A stretch of DNA of 57,855 nucleotides from Methanoregulaceae archaeon (GCA_020850325.1 JADZEW010000005.1:1-57855); one strand, 5' to 3'; shown: positions 9,354 through 17,867, numbered from the stretch's first letter. Notes: a model not told the origin generated them from the sequence alone. Made by a program: numbers and translations.

Positions 9354-9367
9354 AGCCGACCAGATGA

Positions 9368-9817
9368 ATGATAACGTTAGAACAGACTGCTTCCCTCGTT
9401 GAACTTCAAGTGTTACAGCCAGGGGACGCGGTGCCCATTGGATCTCTACTCTTGAGTTATGGCGATTTCGAGGAATACGCCGTCTTCACGGCGTTTGATG
9501 TACGCCTCGAAGAGCAATATGAAGTCCTTAAACGATGGTTAAGCAAGCGATGCCCTCTGAGCGGCACCATCGGAGTAACTGGGGCCCTGGCGCATGTTGT
9601 GGCGTATTTATCGAGCCTGCTCCGAAGCCAAGGTATGACTTCCACGGACTTCCTGCAACGGTTGGCTCCGATCATATGGAGTAACTGGGATCAAGCTAAT
9701 GATCATGCAAAGTTCCTTTACGCTCTTTGGGCCGAGTGGGATGATCTGGACGCTGACACTCGGCGGAAGGAGTTGACATCCGCTCTCAGCTTAGGTGATG
9801 CACATGCTTCTGAATGA
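9368..9817 (+). CDS. Hypothetical acidic protein, possible immunity-type protein
   Basis: 149 residues, acidic and helical, with tryptophans near the end (IIWSNWDQANDHAKFLYALWAEWDDLD). I do not recognise the family. It is followed, with 14 bases of overlap in another frame, by a scrap of an Rhs/YD-repeat protein, and it has its own strong promoter. Small acidic orphans next to Rhs tips are often immunity proteins, so this is a reasonable guess, though not supported by any motif. Base composition is lower in GC than the neighbours, in line with transfer. Confidence 0.5.
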   Translation: MITLEQTASLVELQVLQPGDAVPIGSLLLSYGDFEEYAVFTAFDVRLEEQYEVLKRWLSKRCPLSGTIGVTGALAHVVAYLSSLLRSQGMTSTDFLQRLAPIIWSNWDQANDHAKFLYALWAEWDDLDADTRRKELTSALSLGDAHASE

Positions 9818-9950
9818 ATCCCGCAGCGGGTATTCGGCGTCGTATGCGTATGATGCGAACGGAAATCACGCATCGCGGACAGTGAATGGGGTGACCGACA
9901 CGTACAGCGTGGACTCGGGTGACAAGCTGACCCACGTGTCGTTGACGTAA
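9804..9950 (+). pseudogene. Rhs/YD-repeat protein fragment
   Basis: 48 codons read from an ATG to a TAA. They encode SYAYDANGNHASRTVNG and then VTDTYSVDSGDKL, the ~20-residue YD repeat of Rhs and wall-associated toxins (consensus YxYDxxGNxxSxTxxG). Full Rhs proteins run to over 1000 residues with dozens of repeats, so this is a remnant, probably left by recombination that swapped or lost the toxin body. It overlaps the previous gene and has no Shine-Dalgarno site, so it may not be translated alone. Confidence 0.75.
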
Positions 9951-9960
9951 TCAACAAGGC

Positions 9961-10548
9961 GTGGGCCCGAACGGAGCGGTTATGCGGAAGAGAGTACGGA
10001 TTCCCGATGTTGGCATTCGGTTTGAGTTTCCCGACGTGGAAGCGACGGGACTGGTTGTGGCGCATCATCAGGGTGTGCCCTTGAGCTACTTTTTCCCGTT
10101 CAAGATGCTCGAGTGTCCTGACTCTGAACTCAGGCCGGAAAACGCAATTCTGGTGGCCTGGCACAACCTCGTGCCCTACTTCATTCTGGGCACAATAACC
10201 CAGCAGCGTACGGTGGAAGACTTCAACCCCGCGATATGGCCGTGGCCAATCTCGATCACGTCAACCCAGTGGGGCAGAGGGAGATGCGAGGGCAACTTGA
10301 TGCAGGATCCGTACTCACCGCCCCCGGGCGGAGGTCACATCCCGCTGTCTCGTGCGGCGGCCAAGCGAATCACGTCGGACTCAGGGTTCCACAGTCTGGG
10401 CATTGTCTCCAACAACTTGAAGCGCATCCTCACAGCAGGCGACGTTGTCGCCGGACGCACATACTTCTTCTCTAACCCCAAGCCGGACGGCGGCAAGCTG
10501 TTAAAGCGTTACCTGAGAGAGAAAGGTCGGTTGCAGGATTCGCCGTAG
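9961..10548 (+). CDS. Hypothetical protein downstream of the Rhs fragment
   Basis: 195 residues from a GTG, or 188 from the ATG at 9982. There is no signal peptide or membrane helix. The middle is rich in Trp and Pro (NPAIWPWPISITSTQWG), and the end is basic (KPDGGKLLKRYLREKGR). I do not recognise it. Its place ten bases after a YD-repeat scrap, in a different frame, allows it to be a detached toxin tip, a second immunity protein or an unrelated orphan. The frame is intact and the codon use is only moderately GC-biased at third positions. Confidence 0.5.
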   Translation: MGPNGAVMRKRVRIPDVGIRFEFPDVEATGLVVAHHQGVPLSYFFPFKMLECPDSELRPENAILVAWHNLVPYFILGTITQQRTVEDFNPAIWPWPISITSTQWGRGRCEGNLMQDPYSPPPGGGHIPLSRAAAKRITSDSGFHSLGIVSNNLKRILTAGDVVAGRTYFFSNPKPDGGKLLKRYLREKGRLQDSP

Positions 10549-10602
10549 AGCGGGGTCGCACGAAAAGACCCCCCAAAGCCAACCCGAGCCAGCCCAAGCC
10601 AA

Positions 10603-11484
10603 CTACCCCGTCTCTTCTTGCAACTCTCGAATCGTGCGCGGACTTTGTCGCCAGTCCGGGCGGACCTTGATGTGCAGATCCAAGTGCACCGGCATCCCGA
10701 TCAGCTCCGCGATCTCCAGCCGAGCCTGGGTGCCAATCGTCTTGATGAACTGTCCCTTGTTGCCGATGAGGATCGCCTTCTGCCCATCCTTCTCGACCAA
10801 GATGTCCGCGTAAATCGTCACGCGTCCTTCCAGCTCTTCCCACTCGCGGATATGCACCGCGCAGGCGTGGGGGACTTCCTGCCGGGTCGCTACGAGCACC
10901 TTCTCTCGGATCAGCTCGGCGGCCATGAACCGTACCGATTGGTCGGTGTAGGTTTCCGAGTCGAACTCCGGTTCGCCTTCTTCCAGCCGCTCGACGATCA
11001 TCTCGACCAGCTTGTCGAGGTTCAAGCCCTGGGTCGCGGTGGTCATCATGTAATCCTCGGTGCCGAATAGCTGGCAGTACGCCTCGGTGTGCGGGACGAC
11101 CATCTCCGCGCGCAGCCGATCCATCTTGTTCATCGCGAGGATTTTCGGTGCGTTGCCGACCATCTGCGCGATTCGCTTGTCCGCTTCGTTTGGCCTGCGG
11201 CTGATATCGATCACGATCACCGTGAGGTCGACCCCGCTGAGCCCCGTGCGCGCCGCTTCCAGCATCGTCTTTCCAAGCACGGTGTGCGGATGATGCACGC
11301 CGGGCGTGTCGATGAAGGCGATCTGGAAGTCCTCGCCTTGCATGATGCCGATCACGTTGCGGCGAGTGGTCTGCGCCTTGTCGCTGACGATCGACACCTT
11401 CTGCCCTACCAACGCATTGAGCAGCGTGCTCTTACCCACGTTGGGTTGGCCGATCAGCGCGACGTATCCGAATCGGTGGCTCAT
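10603..11484 (-). CDS. era: GTPase Era
   Basis: GTP-binding protein that binds the 3' end of 16S rRNA and assists 30S subunit maturation. The 293 residues match the family length of about 300. G1 is GQPNVGKST (12-20), the switch region SDKAQTTRRN follows, G3 is DTPG (59-62) and G4 is NKMD (119-122, usually NKxD). The C-terminal KH domain includes GQKAILIGNKGQFIKTIG. The start codon overlaps the stop of the upstream glycosidase-like gene by four bases, so the two are cotranslated. The gene is intact. Confidence 0.97.
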   Translation of the reverse strand: MSHRFGYVALIGQPNVGKSTLLNALVGQKVSIVSDKAQTTRRNVIGIMQGEDFQIAFIDTPGVHHPHTVLGKTMLEAARTGLSGVDLTVIVIDISRRPNEADKRIAQMVGNAPKILAMNKMDRLRAEMVVPHTEAYCQLFGTEDYMMTTATQGLNLDKLVEMIVERLEEGEPEFDSETYTDQSVRFMAAELIREKVLVATRQEVPHACAVHIREWEELEGRVTIYADILVEKDGQKAILIGNKGQFIKTIGTQARLEIAELIGMPVHLDLHIKVRPDWRQSPRTIRELQEETG

Positions 11485-14400
11485 GTGTCTCGCCTACGGA
11501 ACACGACGCTCATCCCGAGGTCGGCATCCATCTGCACCGCCTCACCGTCACGTCGGCGTCCGGCCGACTCTTCGCCACCACGACGTCGCCGCTTCTTGCG
11601 TCGGCCCGATCGGAGCGGTTCACCCTCTTCTTCCACCTCAGCAGGGAGGTCTTCGAGCAATCGAGTCTTGAACAGGAGGTCGTCGGCGATGTCGTCGCCC
11701 TCTTGGCCCTCCATCCACTCGTCGAGCTTCATGATCGGCACGTCGAACGAGAACGAGTCTGCGTCCACCGTGTTGGCGTCCCGTTCGGGCAGTTTGTCGA
11801 TCTTCAGCATCGCCGTCGGATCGAGGTTAAGTAGATGCTCCAAGTCGTCGCGTACGCCGACGAGGAAGGCATGGGTCGAACCGTCGGTCGCCGTGAACCG
11901 CAGACTGGTCGCATCGGTGCTCACCCACTCGCGGTTGGTCAGGCTGTACGCCGACCACTTCGCGGGCAGGGTGATCGTGCGGGGGCCGGTGCCCGTGCAG
12001 TGCACGGTGAGGAACGGCGCACGGACATGCACGACGTCTTCGGTAAAGCTCCACACGTGCGCTCCCGCCATCTCGCCCAACGTTCGAAGCAGGGAAGGCG
12101 TGACGATCGGCTCGCCGAGGAAAACGGACTTCCAGGTCGACGCCGGATCGGTCTCCGAGCGGAACTCGCGCAGCACGAAGCTGGGCAATCCGGTTTGGGT
12201 GTACTCGCCGAGCACAATGCCGTCCTCGGGAATGGCGAAGTAGCTGGGCTCCAAGTGGGCACCACCGACGTTGGTCTTGTCCTCGAACACCTCGCACAGC
12301 GGGTGTCGGCGATTGACGATCGTCGTACCCGTCTTGCTGTGGAAGGGCTGCGGCTTGAGGGCGATGCCGGTGACTTCACGAGCGCGCTCCAGCGACTCCC
12401 GACCGGAGTCGAACAGTCCCGCGGTGTACACCCAGAACAGCACCTTGTTGCCGCGCTGCAGGCGGCTCTTGATCGCCGCGCGCAGTTCGGGGCGCACGTC
12501 CCACGCGTTGAGGAACACGTAGAGCTTGCTCTCGGGGAAGGTCTCGCGGTGCTGAAGGTCGCTCAGCAGGTAGAACGCCGCGCTCATGCCCGACCGCATC
12601 ACCGACTCGCGCACGTTCTGCACGAGCAAGTTGAAGCCCTTCTGGTCGACGAGGTACGCCAGCGAGCGCTCGTCGATGAAGACGGCGACGTCGGCGGGCG
12701 TCTCGGGGGATGCCATCCGCAGAACCATCGTCTCGCGGGCAATCTCGGCCCGCTGCCAGGCGCTCGGCGTCTTCAGCCAGCCGTTGCCCCACAAGTCCAT
12801 CCACGTGACCCCCGAACCGTGGGCCAGGGCCGCGCCGATGCCGCGCCAGTGGACGCTCTCCAGCGCCTGCGGGGTCTTGATCATCGGGTTGAAGTCGTCG
12901 GGATCATAGCCGCTGCCGAGGCTAGTCTTGTAGTCCTCTTCGCTGAAGAACAGCTTGCCGTTGAGGGCGAAGCTGTCGACCGGGCCCGGGAATGATGCCG
13001 CGCCGCCGGGCTCGCGGTTTCGGTAGCTCGGCGGGCCGGCGACGAAGTCGATCTCGCGCAGCCGCAAGAGCTTGCCGAGGGAGAGGTGTCCGCTGGCCGG
13101 GTGCGACCACTCGAACGTGTAGCCATAACTCACGCCGACCACGAAGTAGCCGTCGCTGGCTTCCTTAACCGTGTAGGCAAGGTCGCTGATCCGGTTCACC
13201 GCCGCATCGCTAAGGAACAGGTGGTAGTCCACCCACGATCGCTCCTGCCGATTGGCGCGCACAAACTTGTCGTCCGTCGGACGCTCGTACTTCGGCACTT
13301 CGAGCCGTCCGAACTCCGCGGAACCGTTGAACCATGCCGCGCGCAGCGACACGATGTCGTTACGGTAGCGGGCTCGGGCCCAGTCCTGGAACTTGTCCCG
13401 CGCCGCGCGTGAGGTGTCGTAACCCACGCCATCCGGATAGAACCACTCGCCGCGATCGAGGTGCACGCCGAGGATCGAGTCCTTCTGCGGAAGCATCCGC
13501 AACTGGCGCACGAACCGCTCGAGGCACTCCTGCGCGTCGGACCAGAAGCGGTCGTCGCACACGCTGGGCTCCGCGACCTCGCCAGTCGCCATCGTGTACT
13601 TGGCTCCCGGATACCGCTCGGTCCAGCCCTTCGGCGCGGCGAACACCACGCGGAAGAAGACCTGCGCCTCGGGATCGGCCTCAAGCACCTTCTTCAACAA
13701 GTAGCCGGCAAGGGCAACGTGGTCGCCGACGGCGTCCGGATCGACTTCAAAGTCGATGGTCAGGCTGTGGAGATGGACCCCTGCATCGCCCGCCATACGG
13801 ATTTCATCGATAACCGTCTTTGCCTTGTTCTCATTGCGCGCATCACCGAAGAAGGCGATTGGTGGGTAAACCCGTCCGGCGCGCACCAGCGTGGGCAGCC
13901 CTTCGCGGAGGATCACCTGGGGCGCATCAGGCGGAATGACGATATTCGGGCGCACGGGAACCGGCGGCGGCACCGGCGCGGCGACCACCGCGACAACCGG
14001 GGTCGGCTCGGCCTTTGGTTCGACCTTCGCGTCAGAACGTCGCCCGCCGCGTCGTCGTCGGCCTCGGGGGCCTTCTGATTCCTCGGCGGCTGATTCGGCA
14101 ACCGGAGCGGCGACGACGGGTTCCGCAGTTGGGGCCAGGTTCAGGGTCTCGCCTTGAGATGAGCCGCCTCGACCCCGACGACGTCGGCGTCCACGCGGCT
14201 CATCGCTCCGAGCGGCGCCGGATTCGGCGGGCGTCGGTTTTTCCTTAGCGGTGTGGGGTCGCCATTGGATCGGGGCAACGTCCGCCTCGGCGACCAGAGC
14301 CTCGAGCGCGGCATCGGCGGCGGTGGGCTTGCGCGTTCGGGTTCGGGTTCGCGACGGCTTAGGCTCGGCCACGGCTTGGGCGACGGGAGCCTCTTCGACC

Positions 14401-14702
14401 TTGGCTCGCCCGCGCCGCGAGCGGGCGGGCTTGGCTTCCTCGACCACGGGCACCGGTTCCACGACGGCCTCGGGTTTCGGCTTGCGGGATCGAGGGGCTT
14501 TCGCCTCCACGACCACCGGCTCCGGCTCGGCCTTGGGCTTTGCCGCCCGGCGGGTACGCGGCTTATGGGTCTCGACCACGGGCACTTCGGCCGCTGGCGT
14601 TTCCACCTTGGGCTTGCGGGTTCGCGTCGATTTCGTTTCGGTCGGGGCCGTGGTTTCGGCCGGGGTCGATAAATCGGGGTTTACGTTCTTGCGTCGAGGC
14701 AT
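11481..14702 (-). CDS. Glycoside hydrolase-like protein with RNase E-like basic arms
   Basis: 1073 residues. Residues 1 to about 250 are low-complexity, alternating Lys/Arg/Pro-rich (TRKPKVETPAAEVPVVETHK type) with RGRRRRRGRGG and RGRRRRGGRR patches, resembling the disordered RNA-binding arms of RNase E. Then comes a folded domain of about 700 residues. Its segments GWTERYPGAKYTMATGE, GVHLDRGEWFYPDG and KLFFSEEDYKT suggest a GH42/clan A (beta/alpha) barrel; Glu419 and Glu588 are candidate acid/base and nucleophile. The C-terminus returns to an RKKRRRRGG tail. There is no signal peptide, so it is probably cytoplasmic. Its stop overlaps era. The ATG of MPRRKN was chosen; nine more residues are possible upstream. 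The combination of a sugar hydrolase with nucleic-acid-type arms is unusual. Confidence 0.65.
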   Translation of the reverse strand: MPRRKNVNPDLSTPAETTAPTETKSTRTRKPKVETPAAEVPVVETHKPRTRRAAKPKAEPEPVVVEAKAPRSRKPKPEAVVEPVPVVEEAKPARSRRGRAKVEEAPVAQAVAEPKPSRTRTRTRKPTAADAALEALVAEADVAPIQWRPHTAKEKPTPAESGAARSDEPRGRRRRRGRGGSSQGETLNLAPTAEPVVAAPVAESAAEESEGPRGRRRRGGRRSDAKVEPKAEPTPVVAVVAAPVPPPVPVRPNIVIPPDAPQVILREGLPTLVRAGRVYPPIAFFGDARNENKAKTVIDEIRMAGDAGVHLHSLTIDFEVDPDAVGDHVALAGYLLKKVLEADPEAQVFFRVVFAAPKGWTERYPGAKYTMATGEVAEPSVCDDRFWSDAQECLERFVRQLRMLPQKDSILGVHLDRGEWFYPDGVGYDTSRAARDKFQDWARARYRNDIVSLRAAWFNGSAEFGRLEVPKYERPTDDKFVRANRQERSWVDYHLFLSDAAVNRISDLAYTVKEASDGYFVVGVSYGYTFEWSHPASGHLSLGKLLRLREIDFVAGPPSYRNREPGGAASFPGPVDSFALNGKLFFSEEDYKTSLGSGYDPDDFNPMIKTPQALESVHWRGIGAALAHGSGVTWMDLWGNGWLKTPSAWQRAEIARETMVLRMASPETPADVAVFIDERSLAYLVDQKGFNLLVQNVRESVMRSGMSAAFYLLSDLQHRETFPESKLYVFLNAWDVRPELRAAIKSRLQRGNKVLFWVYTAGLFDSGRESLERAREVTGIALKPQPFHSKTGTTIVNRRHPLCEVFEDKTNVGGAHLEPSYFAIPEDGIVLGEYTQTGLPSFVLREFRSETDPASTWKSVFLGEPIVTPSLLRTLGEMAGAHVWSFTEDVVHVRAPFLTVHCTGTGPRTITLPAKWSAYSLTNREWVSTDATSLRFTATDGSTHAFLVGVRDDLEHLLNLDPTAMLKIDKLPERDANTVDADSFSFDVPIMKLDEWMEGQEGDDIADDLLFKTRLLEDLPAEVEEEGEPLRSGRRKKRRRRGGEESAGRRRDGEAVQMDADLGMSVVFRRRDT

Positions 14703-15361
14703 AAGGTTGCTACTTCGTTTTGCGCCCATTCACGCAGAGCCTCCGGAGTGGGGAATACCCGACTCGGTTGCTCGGCGCGCAGCGCGGTCTCGGTGCCTCC
14801 GCCGTAGGTAACGGCGACCGAAGTCGCAATCCCGGCAGCATGGGCACACTGTAAGTCAAAGACGGAATCACCCACGAAAGCGGCGCGATCGGGCGAGACT
14901 CCAAGTCGGGAGCAGGCCAAGATCGCCGATTCGGCGTGGGGTTTCGGATGAACGACGTCACTGGCACACACGGTGGTGTCGACGGCGTCGCGGGCAGAAA
15001 ATCGGGACAGGAACGAAGCCACCTCCGTCGCGTTCTTGCTCGTTACCAGGGCGGTTTTGATCCCGGCTCGGTGCAAGATGCGAAGGGCATCGACGGCGCC
15101 ATCGAACAGTCGTTCGCGGTGCGCGTAGACGTCGTATCGCTCCAATGCGTAGGCGATCATTCGCTCGACGGTCTCCTCGTCGGGTTCGGTCTCCTGAAAC
15201 AGACGCATTTGAACCTTGAGCGGGATGCCCATGATGGAGCGAAGGATCTCGTCCGAAGGTCGGTTTCCGGTGAAGTGCTCATACGTATCGGCCAGGCCGG
15301 GGATGCACATGGGAAACGAATCGACCAGCGTGCCATCGACGTCGAAAAGAACCGCCTGCAA
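14681..15361 (-). CDS. HAD-family phosphatase (Gph/PpaX-like)
   Basis: 226 residues of the phosphoglycolate phosphatase or pyrophosphatase branch. Motif I is FDVDGTLVDS, with Asp7 as nucleophile and Asp9. Motif II is TSKN, the lysine loop is HPKPH, and motif III/IV is VGDSVFDLQCA. A four-helix cap lies between motifs I and II (EEETVERMIAYALERY region). The start is uncertain: a TTG right before AVLFDVDG gives the usual family start, while a GTG 24 bases upstream is the alternative. The frame stays open far upstream, but only as the antisense of fliK. It overlaps the downstream gene by 22 bases and so leads the operon into era. Confidence 0.82.
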   Translation of the reverse strand: MQAVLFDVDGTLVDSFPMCIPGLADTYEHFTGNRPSDEILRSIMGIPLKVQMRLFQETEPDEETVERMIAYALERYDVYAHRERLFDGAVDALRILHRAGIKTALVTSKNATEVASFLSRFSARDAVDTTVCASDVVHPKPHAESAILACSRLGVSPDRAAFVGDSVFDLQCAHAAGIATSVAVTYGGGTETALRAEQPSRVFPTPEALREWAQNEVATLCLDART

Positions 15362-15467
15362 GGGGGAGTGTTCGCACTCTGGCACATCCAAGTATGACAG
15401 ATTCGCGGACGCCCCGAAAAAACTGCCTGAGTTTCCCCGTAATGTTGCCGATGATCTGAGTGTCGCA

Positions 15468-16904
15468 ATGCAGATCAGCGCATTACTCGGAATCACGAAT
15501 CCCCAGGTGGAGGTGCCCTCAAACGGCGCACCCGCCGGATTCGAGATGCTGATTGCGCAGCTGCTGGCCGCGGCGGGAGGTCCCGAACCACCGGGCGCGC
15601 CGCCTGGGGTAGCCATTCCCTGCGGCGAGAAGTTGACGACCCCCGAGCCGAATGCTCTGTCGATCCAACCGGACTCCGCCGCAGACGCCCAGAACGCGAA
15701 CTTCGCCTTCGCGATGGCGCTTGCCCAAACCGACTTGGCTGGGTCCATTCCCATTTCGCCGGTGCCACCGTCGGTTGCTTCTGCCGAGCCGATCGTCGAG
15801 ATCGCGCCCGACGTGCTTCTCAGCAAGTCCGCGGCTTCGCTCGATGAGCGCGCCGCACTGGTGAAGCTGCTCGACAATCCTGACTTAGGCATCACCCGCA
15901 TTGCGGTTGATCGAGACGTCACGAAGGGCATCGATGTCATCGTGCCCCGTAACGCTGGGGAAGAAATCACGACGAGCGTGGACGCCATCGTGCCGCGCAA
16001 CGCCGAGAGAGAATCCACGAAGGGCGCGGATGCCATCGTGTCGCCCAACGCAGGGGAAGAAACCACGAGGCGCGGGGGGGCTGTTGTACCGCGCCATTCC
16101 GAAGCGAGAAACTCGGACCCGACCGTGTCAAGCAACGCCCAGGGAGAATCCGCGAAGGACGTGGATGCCATCGTGCCGCGCAACGCCGAGGAACAAACTT
16201 CGAAGGGAGCGGATCCCGTCGTGCCGCGCAACGCTGACAACGAATCCACGAAGCGCGCGGGGGCCGTCGTACCGCGCAACGTTGAGGGAGAACTCTCGGA
16301 GGTCGGGGATGCTATCGTGTCGAGCGATGGAGAGAGCACCGAGACTCCTCAGCGTGGTTTCCGCGAGTCCTCTCAAGAGCGGAGCAATAGCGAGAATCCG
16401 CACCAGCCCAAGCCGATCTTGATCGAGGCCGCGGCCCCGATCGCCAAGGCCACACCCAGCACGAAGATCGAATCCATCGACCGTCCGGCCCCGGCCCACG
16501 AACTCGTCCGCGCCCTCGCCGATCGCATCGAGACCGCCCTGGCCACCCGCCTGCAGGAGCGCATCACCATTGAGTTTCGACCCCTCGACCTCGGCGACAT
16601 CAAGGTCATCCTGACCCAGCAAAATGACCAGGTTGAGGCACAGATTGTTACTGATAACGAGCGAGTTCGCCAGGCCGTCCACGCCGTACAGGCCGAGCTT
16701 CGTCAGTCGCTCGAACAGCGGGGAGTTCAACTCGGCGCCTTCTCGGTGAGCGACTTCAGCAGCCACCAAGAACCGAACCGCCAGAACCCCTCTCACCCGC
16801 AATCGCAACCGATGCCGATGAGCCGCGAGCTCGTCCCCAAGGCAGCGCCCGTCCGCCCAACCTACGCCCCTGCCCGCGCCACCGGCGTCGACCTTTCGAT
16901 TTAG
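15468..16904 (+). CDS. fliK: Flagellar hook-length control protein FliK
   Basis: 478 residues. FliK is secreted through the flagellar export gate and measures hook length. The C-terminal domain (about 310-420) fits Flg_hook: ALADRIETALATRLQERITIEFRPLDLGDIKVIL, then VEAQIVTDNERVRQAVHAVQAELRQSLEQRGVQLGAFSV. The N-terminal part is the disordered, Ala/Pro-rich ruler. Its centre (about 150-290) is made of degenerate 16-residue repeats of the DAIVPRNAEEQTSKGA type. At DNA level these derive from a dispersed hairpin repeat. The ATG of MQISALLGITN is chosen, as the region upstream is antisense to the HAD gene; there is no good Shine-Dalgarno site. flgD follows 12 bases later. Confidence 0.85.
   Translation: MQISALLGITNPQVEVPSNGAPAGFEMLIAQLLAAAGGPEPPGAPPGVAIPCGEKLTTPEPNALSIQPDSAADAQNANFAFAMALAQTDLAGSIPISPVPPSVASAEPIVEIAPDVLLSKSAASLDERAALVKLLDNPDLGITRIAVDRDVTKGIDVIVPRNAGEEITTSVDAIVPRNAERESTKGADAIVSPNAGEETTRRGGAVVPRHSEARNSDPTVSSNAQGESAKDVDAIVPRNAEEQTSKGADPVVPRNADNESTKRAGAVVPRNVEGELSEVGDAIVSSDGESTETPQRGFRESSQERSNSENPHQPKPILIEAAAPIAKATPSTKIESIDRPAPAHELVRALADRIETALATRLQERITIEFRPLDLGDIKVILTQQNDQVEAQIVTDNERVRQAVHAVQAELRQSLEQRGVQLGAFSVSDFSSHQEPNRQNPSHPQSQPMPMSRELVPKAAPVRPTYAPARATGVDLSI
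15919..16330 (+). repeat. Tandem 48-base repeats inside fliK, derived from the REP-like hairpin
   Basis: About eight degenerate units of roughly 48 bases (some 42-45), each carrying a CACGA..GGCGCGGATGCC..CGTGCCGCGCAACGC core. Positions 16246-16277 match the intergenic copy at 34546-34577 in 31 of 32 bases. The units stay in frame and encode the linker of FliK. Confidence 0.8.
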
Positions 16905-16916
16905 ACCGAGGAACCT

Positions 16917-17357
16917 ATGAACATCAATCCAATAAACAGTCTGCCCACCAAAGCCGGGGGTAGTTCTACGCCGGGCAGCACGCTCGATATGGAGACCTTC
17001 TTGGTCCTCCTAACGGTGCAGCTGGCGACCCAAAACCCGCTGGAACCGATGAGCGACCGCGACTTCTTCGCGCAGATGGCTCAGCTCGGCACCGTGCAGG
17101 GGATGGACGCCATGCGAGGAAGTCTCGACGCTAGCCAAGCCGCCAACATGATCGGCAAGAAGGTGACCGCGATCCGGCCCTTCACGGTCGTCGGCAACGA
17201 AACCAGTCCCCTGGTCGAAGGCAAGGTCGAGCGGGTGATCATCCGAGACGGCCGAAACTACCTCGTGGTTCGCGAGGCCAACGATGGCCTCGTCGAAGTC
17301 GAGATGGGCAACGTTCTGCAGATTCAGGAGGCGACCGCTGCGGCAACGCAGTCTTGA
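16917..17357 (+). CDS. flgD: Flagellar hook assembly (hook cap) protein FlgD
   Basis: 146 residues. The N-terminal export and cap region has the diagnostic METFLVLLTVQLATQNPLEPMSDRDFFAQMAQLGTVQGM. FlgD caps the growing hook and adds FlgE subunits. It is short compared with the enterobacterial protein (about 230), ending after one beta region (VTAIRPFTVVGNETSPLVEGKVERVIIRDG), as in many Firmicutes. It lies between fliK and the TIGR02530-type gene, the usual hook-operon order. Confidence 0.93.
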   Translation: MNINPINSLPTKAGGSSTPGSTLDMETFLVLLTVQLATQNPLEPMSDRDFFAQMAQLGTVQGMDAMRGSLDASQAANMIGKKVTAIRPFTVVGNETSPLVEGKVERVIIRDGRNYLVVREANDGLVEVEMGNVLQIQEATAAATQS

Positions 17358-17366
17358 TGTAGAGCC

Positions 17367-17726
17367 ATGAAGATCCAAAACACCCGAGTTCAAGAGCTGA
17401 TGCAGGGGCAGGTCGCCCCGGCCCCGGCTCAAGTGCAAAGCACCGGCCCCGATTTCGGCACGATCCTCCAGGATCAGCTGAAGCTGTCGGGCCACGCCCA
17501 GACCCGACTGCAGAGCCGCAACATCGAGCTCGGCGCGGATCAATGGGAGCGGGTGATGAACGGAGTCAACAAGGCCGCCGAAAAGGGCGCCCGCGACTCT
17601 CTGGTGATGGTCGATGACGTCGCGCTCGTCGTGTCGGTGAAGAACCGCACGGTGATCACCGCAGTCGACAAGGCCAACCTCAAGGAGAACGTGTTCACGA
17701 ATATTGACAGTGCCGTGGTGGTGTAA
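17367..17726 (+). CDS. Flagellar operon protein, TIGR02530 type
   Basis: 119 residues. The second half has the family signature: SGHAQTRLQSRNIELG, then a helix, then EKGARDSLVMVDDVALVVSVKNRTVITAVDK. This small protein is found between flgD and flgE in Firmicutes and related flagellar operons; its exact role is not known to me, though hook assembly is likely from position. It begins nine bases after flgD. A structured 140-base gap separates it from flgE. Confidence 0.85.
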   Translation: MKIQNTRVQELMQGQVAPAPAQVQSTGPDFGTILQDQLKLSGHAQTRLQSRNIELGADQWERVMNGVNKAAEKGARDSLVMVDDVALVVSVKNRTVITAVDKANLKENVFTNIDSAVVV

Positions 17727-17740
17727 CCCCACCTAACGAC

Positions 17741-17830
17741 TTAACCCGGCAAAGGAAACAACCGCAGGCCCCCGGCAAACCCCGGGGATGCGCCGAGAAC
17801 GCCCGACTTGGCTTTCTCTCTCCTTTGCCC
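17741..17830 (+). promoter_or_regulatory. Structured RNA leader upstream of flgE
   Basis: The 9-base arms GGCAAAGGA and TCCTTTGCC enclose about 70 bases that contain a strong GC hairpin (CCCCGG..CAAA..CCCCGGGG). The closing arm lies about 38 bases before the flgE start. It could be a cis-regulatory RNA or processing site that sets hook protein dosage. I compared it by eye with the c-di-GMP riboswitch consensus and did not find a match. Confidence 0.4.
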
Positions 17831-17867
17831 TGACCGCTACGAACGGAACGAAGGAGATAACGAAACC

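Noticed and set aside
11089-12995. Long plus-strand frames opposite era and the glycosidase-like gene
   Set aside because: Antisense to well-supported genes; rich in Arg/His/Ala with no motif.
15919-16330. CRISPR array
   Set aside because: Repeats are degenerate, directly adjoining, in frame and within a coding gene; no unique spacers and no cas genes.
15362-16339. Extension of the HAD gene by 326 codons upstream
   Set aside because: The extension is antisense to the fliK repeats and reads as Ser/Thr/Ala-rich repeats; the HAD fold starts at AVLFDVDG.
17741-17830. c-di-GMP riboswitch before flgE
   Set aside because: GGCAAA and GC hairpins raised the idea, but the GEMM core and tetraloop-receptor elements could not be matched.
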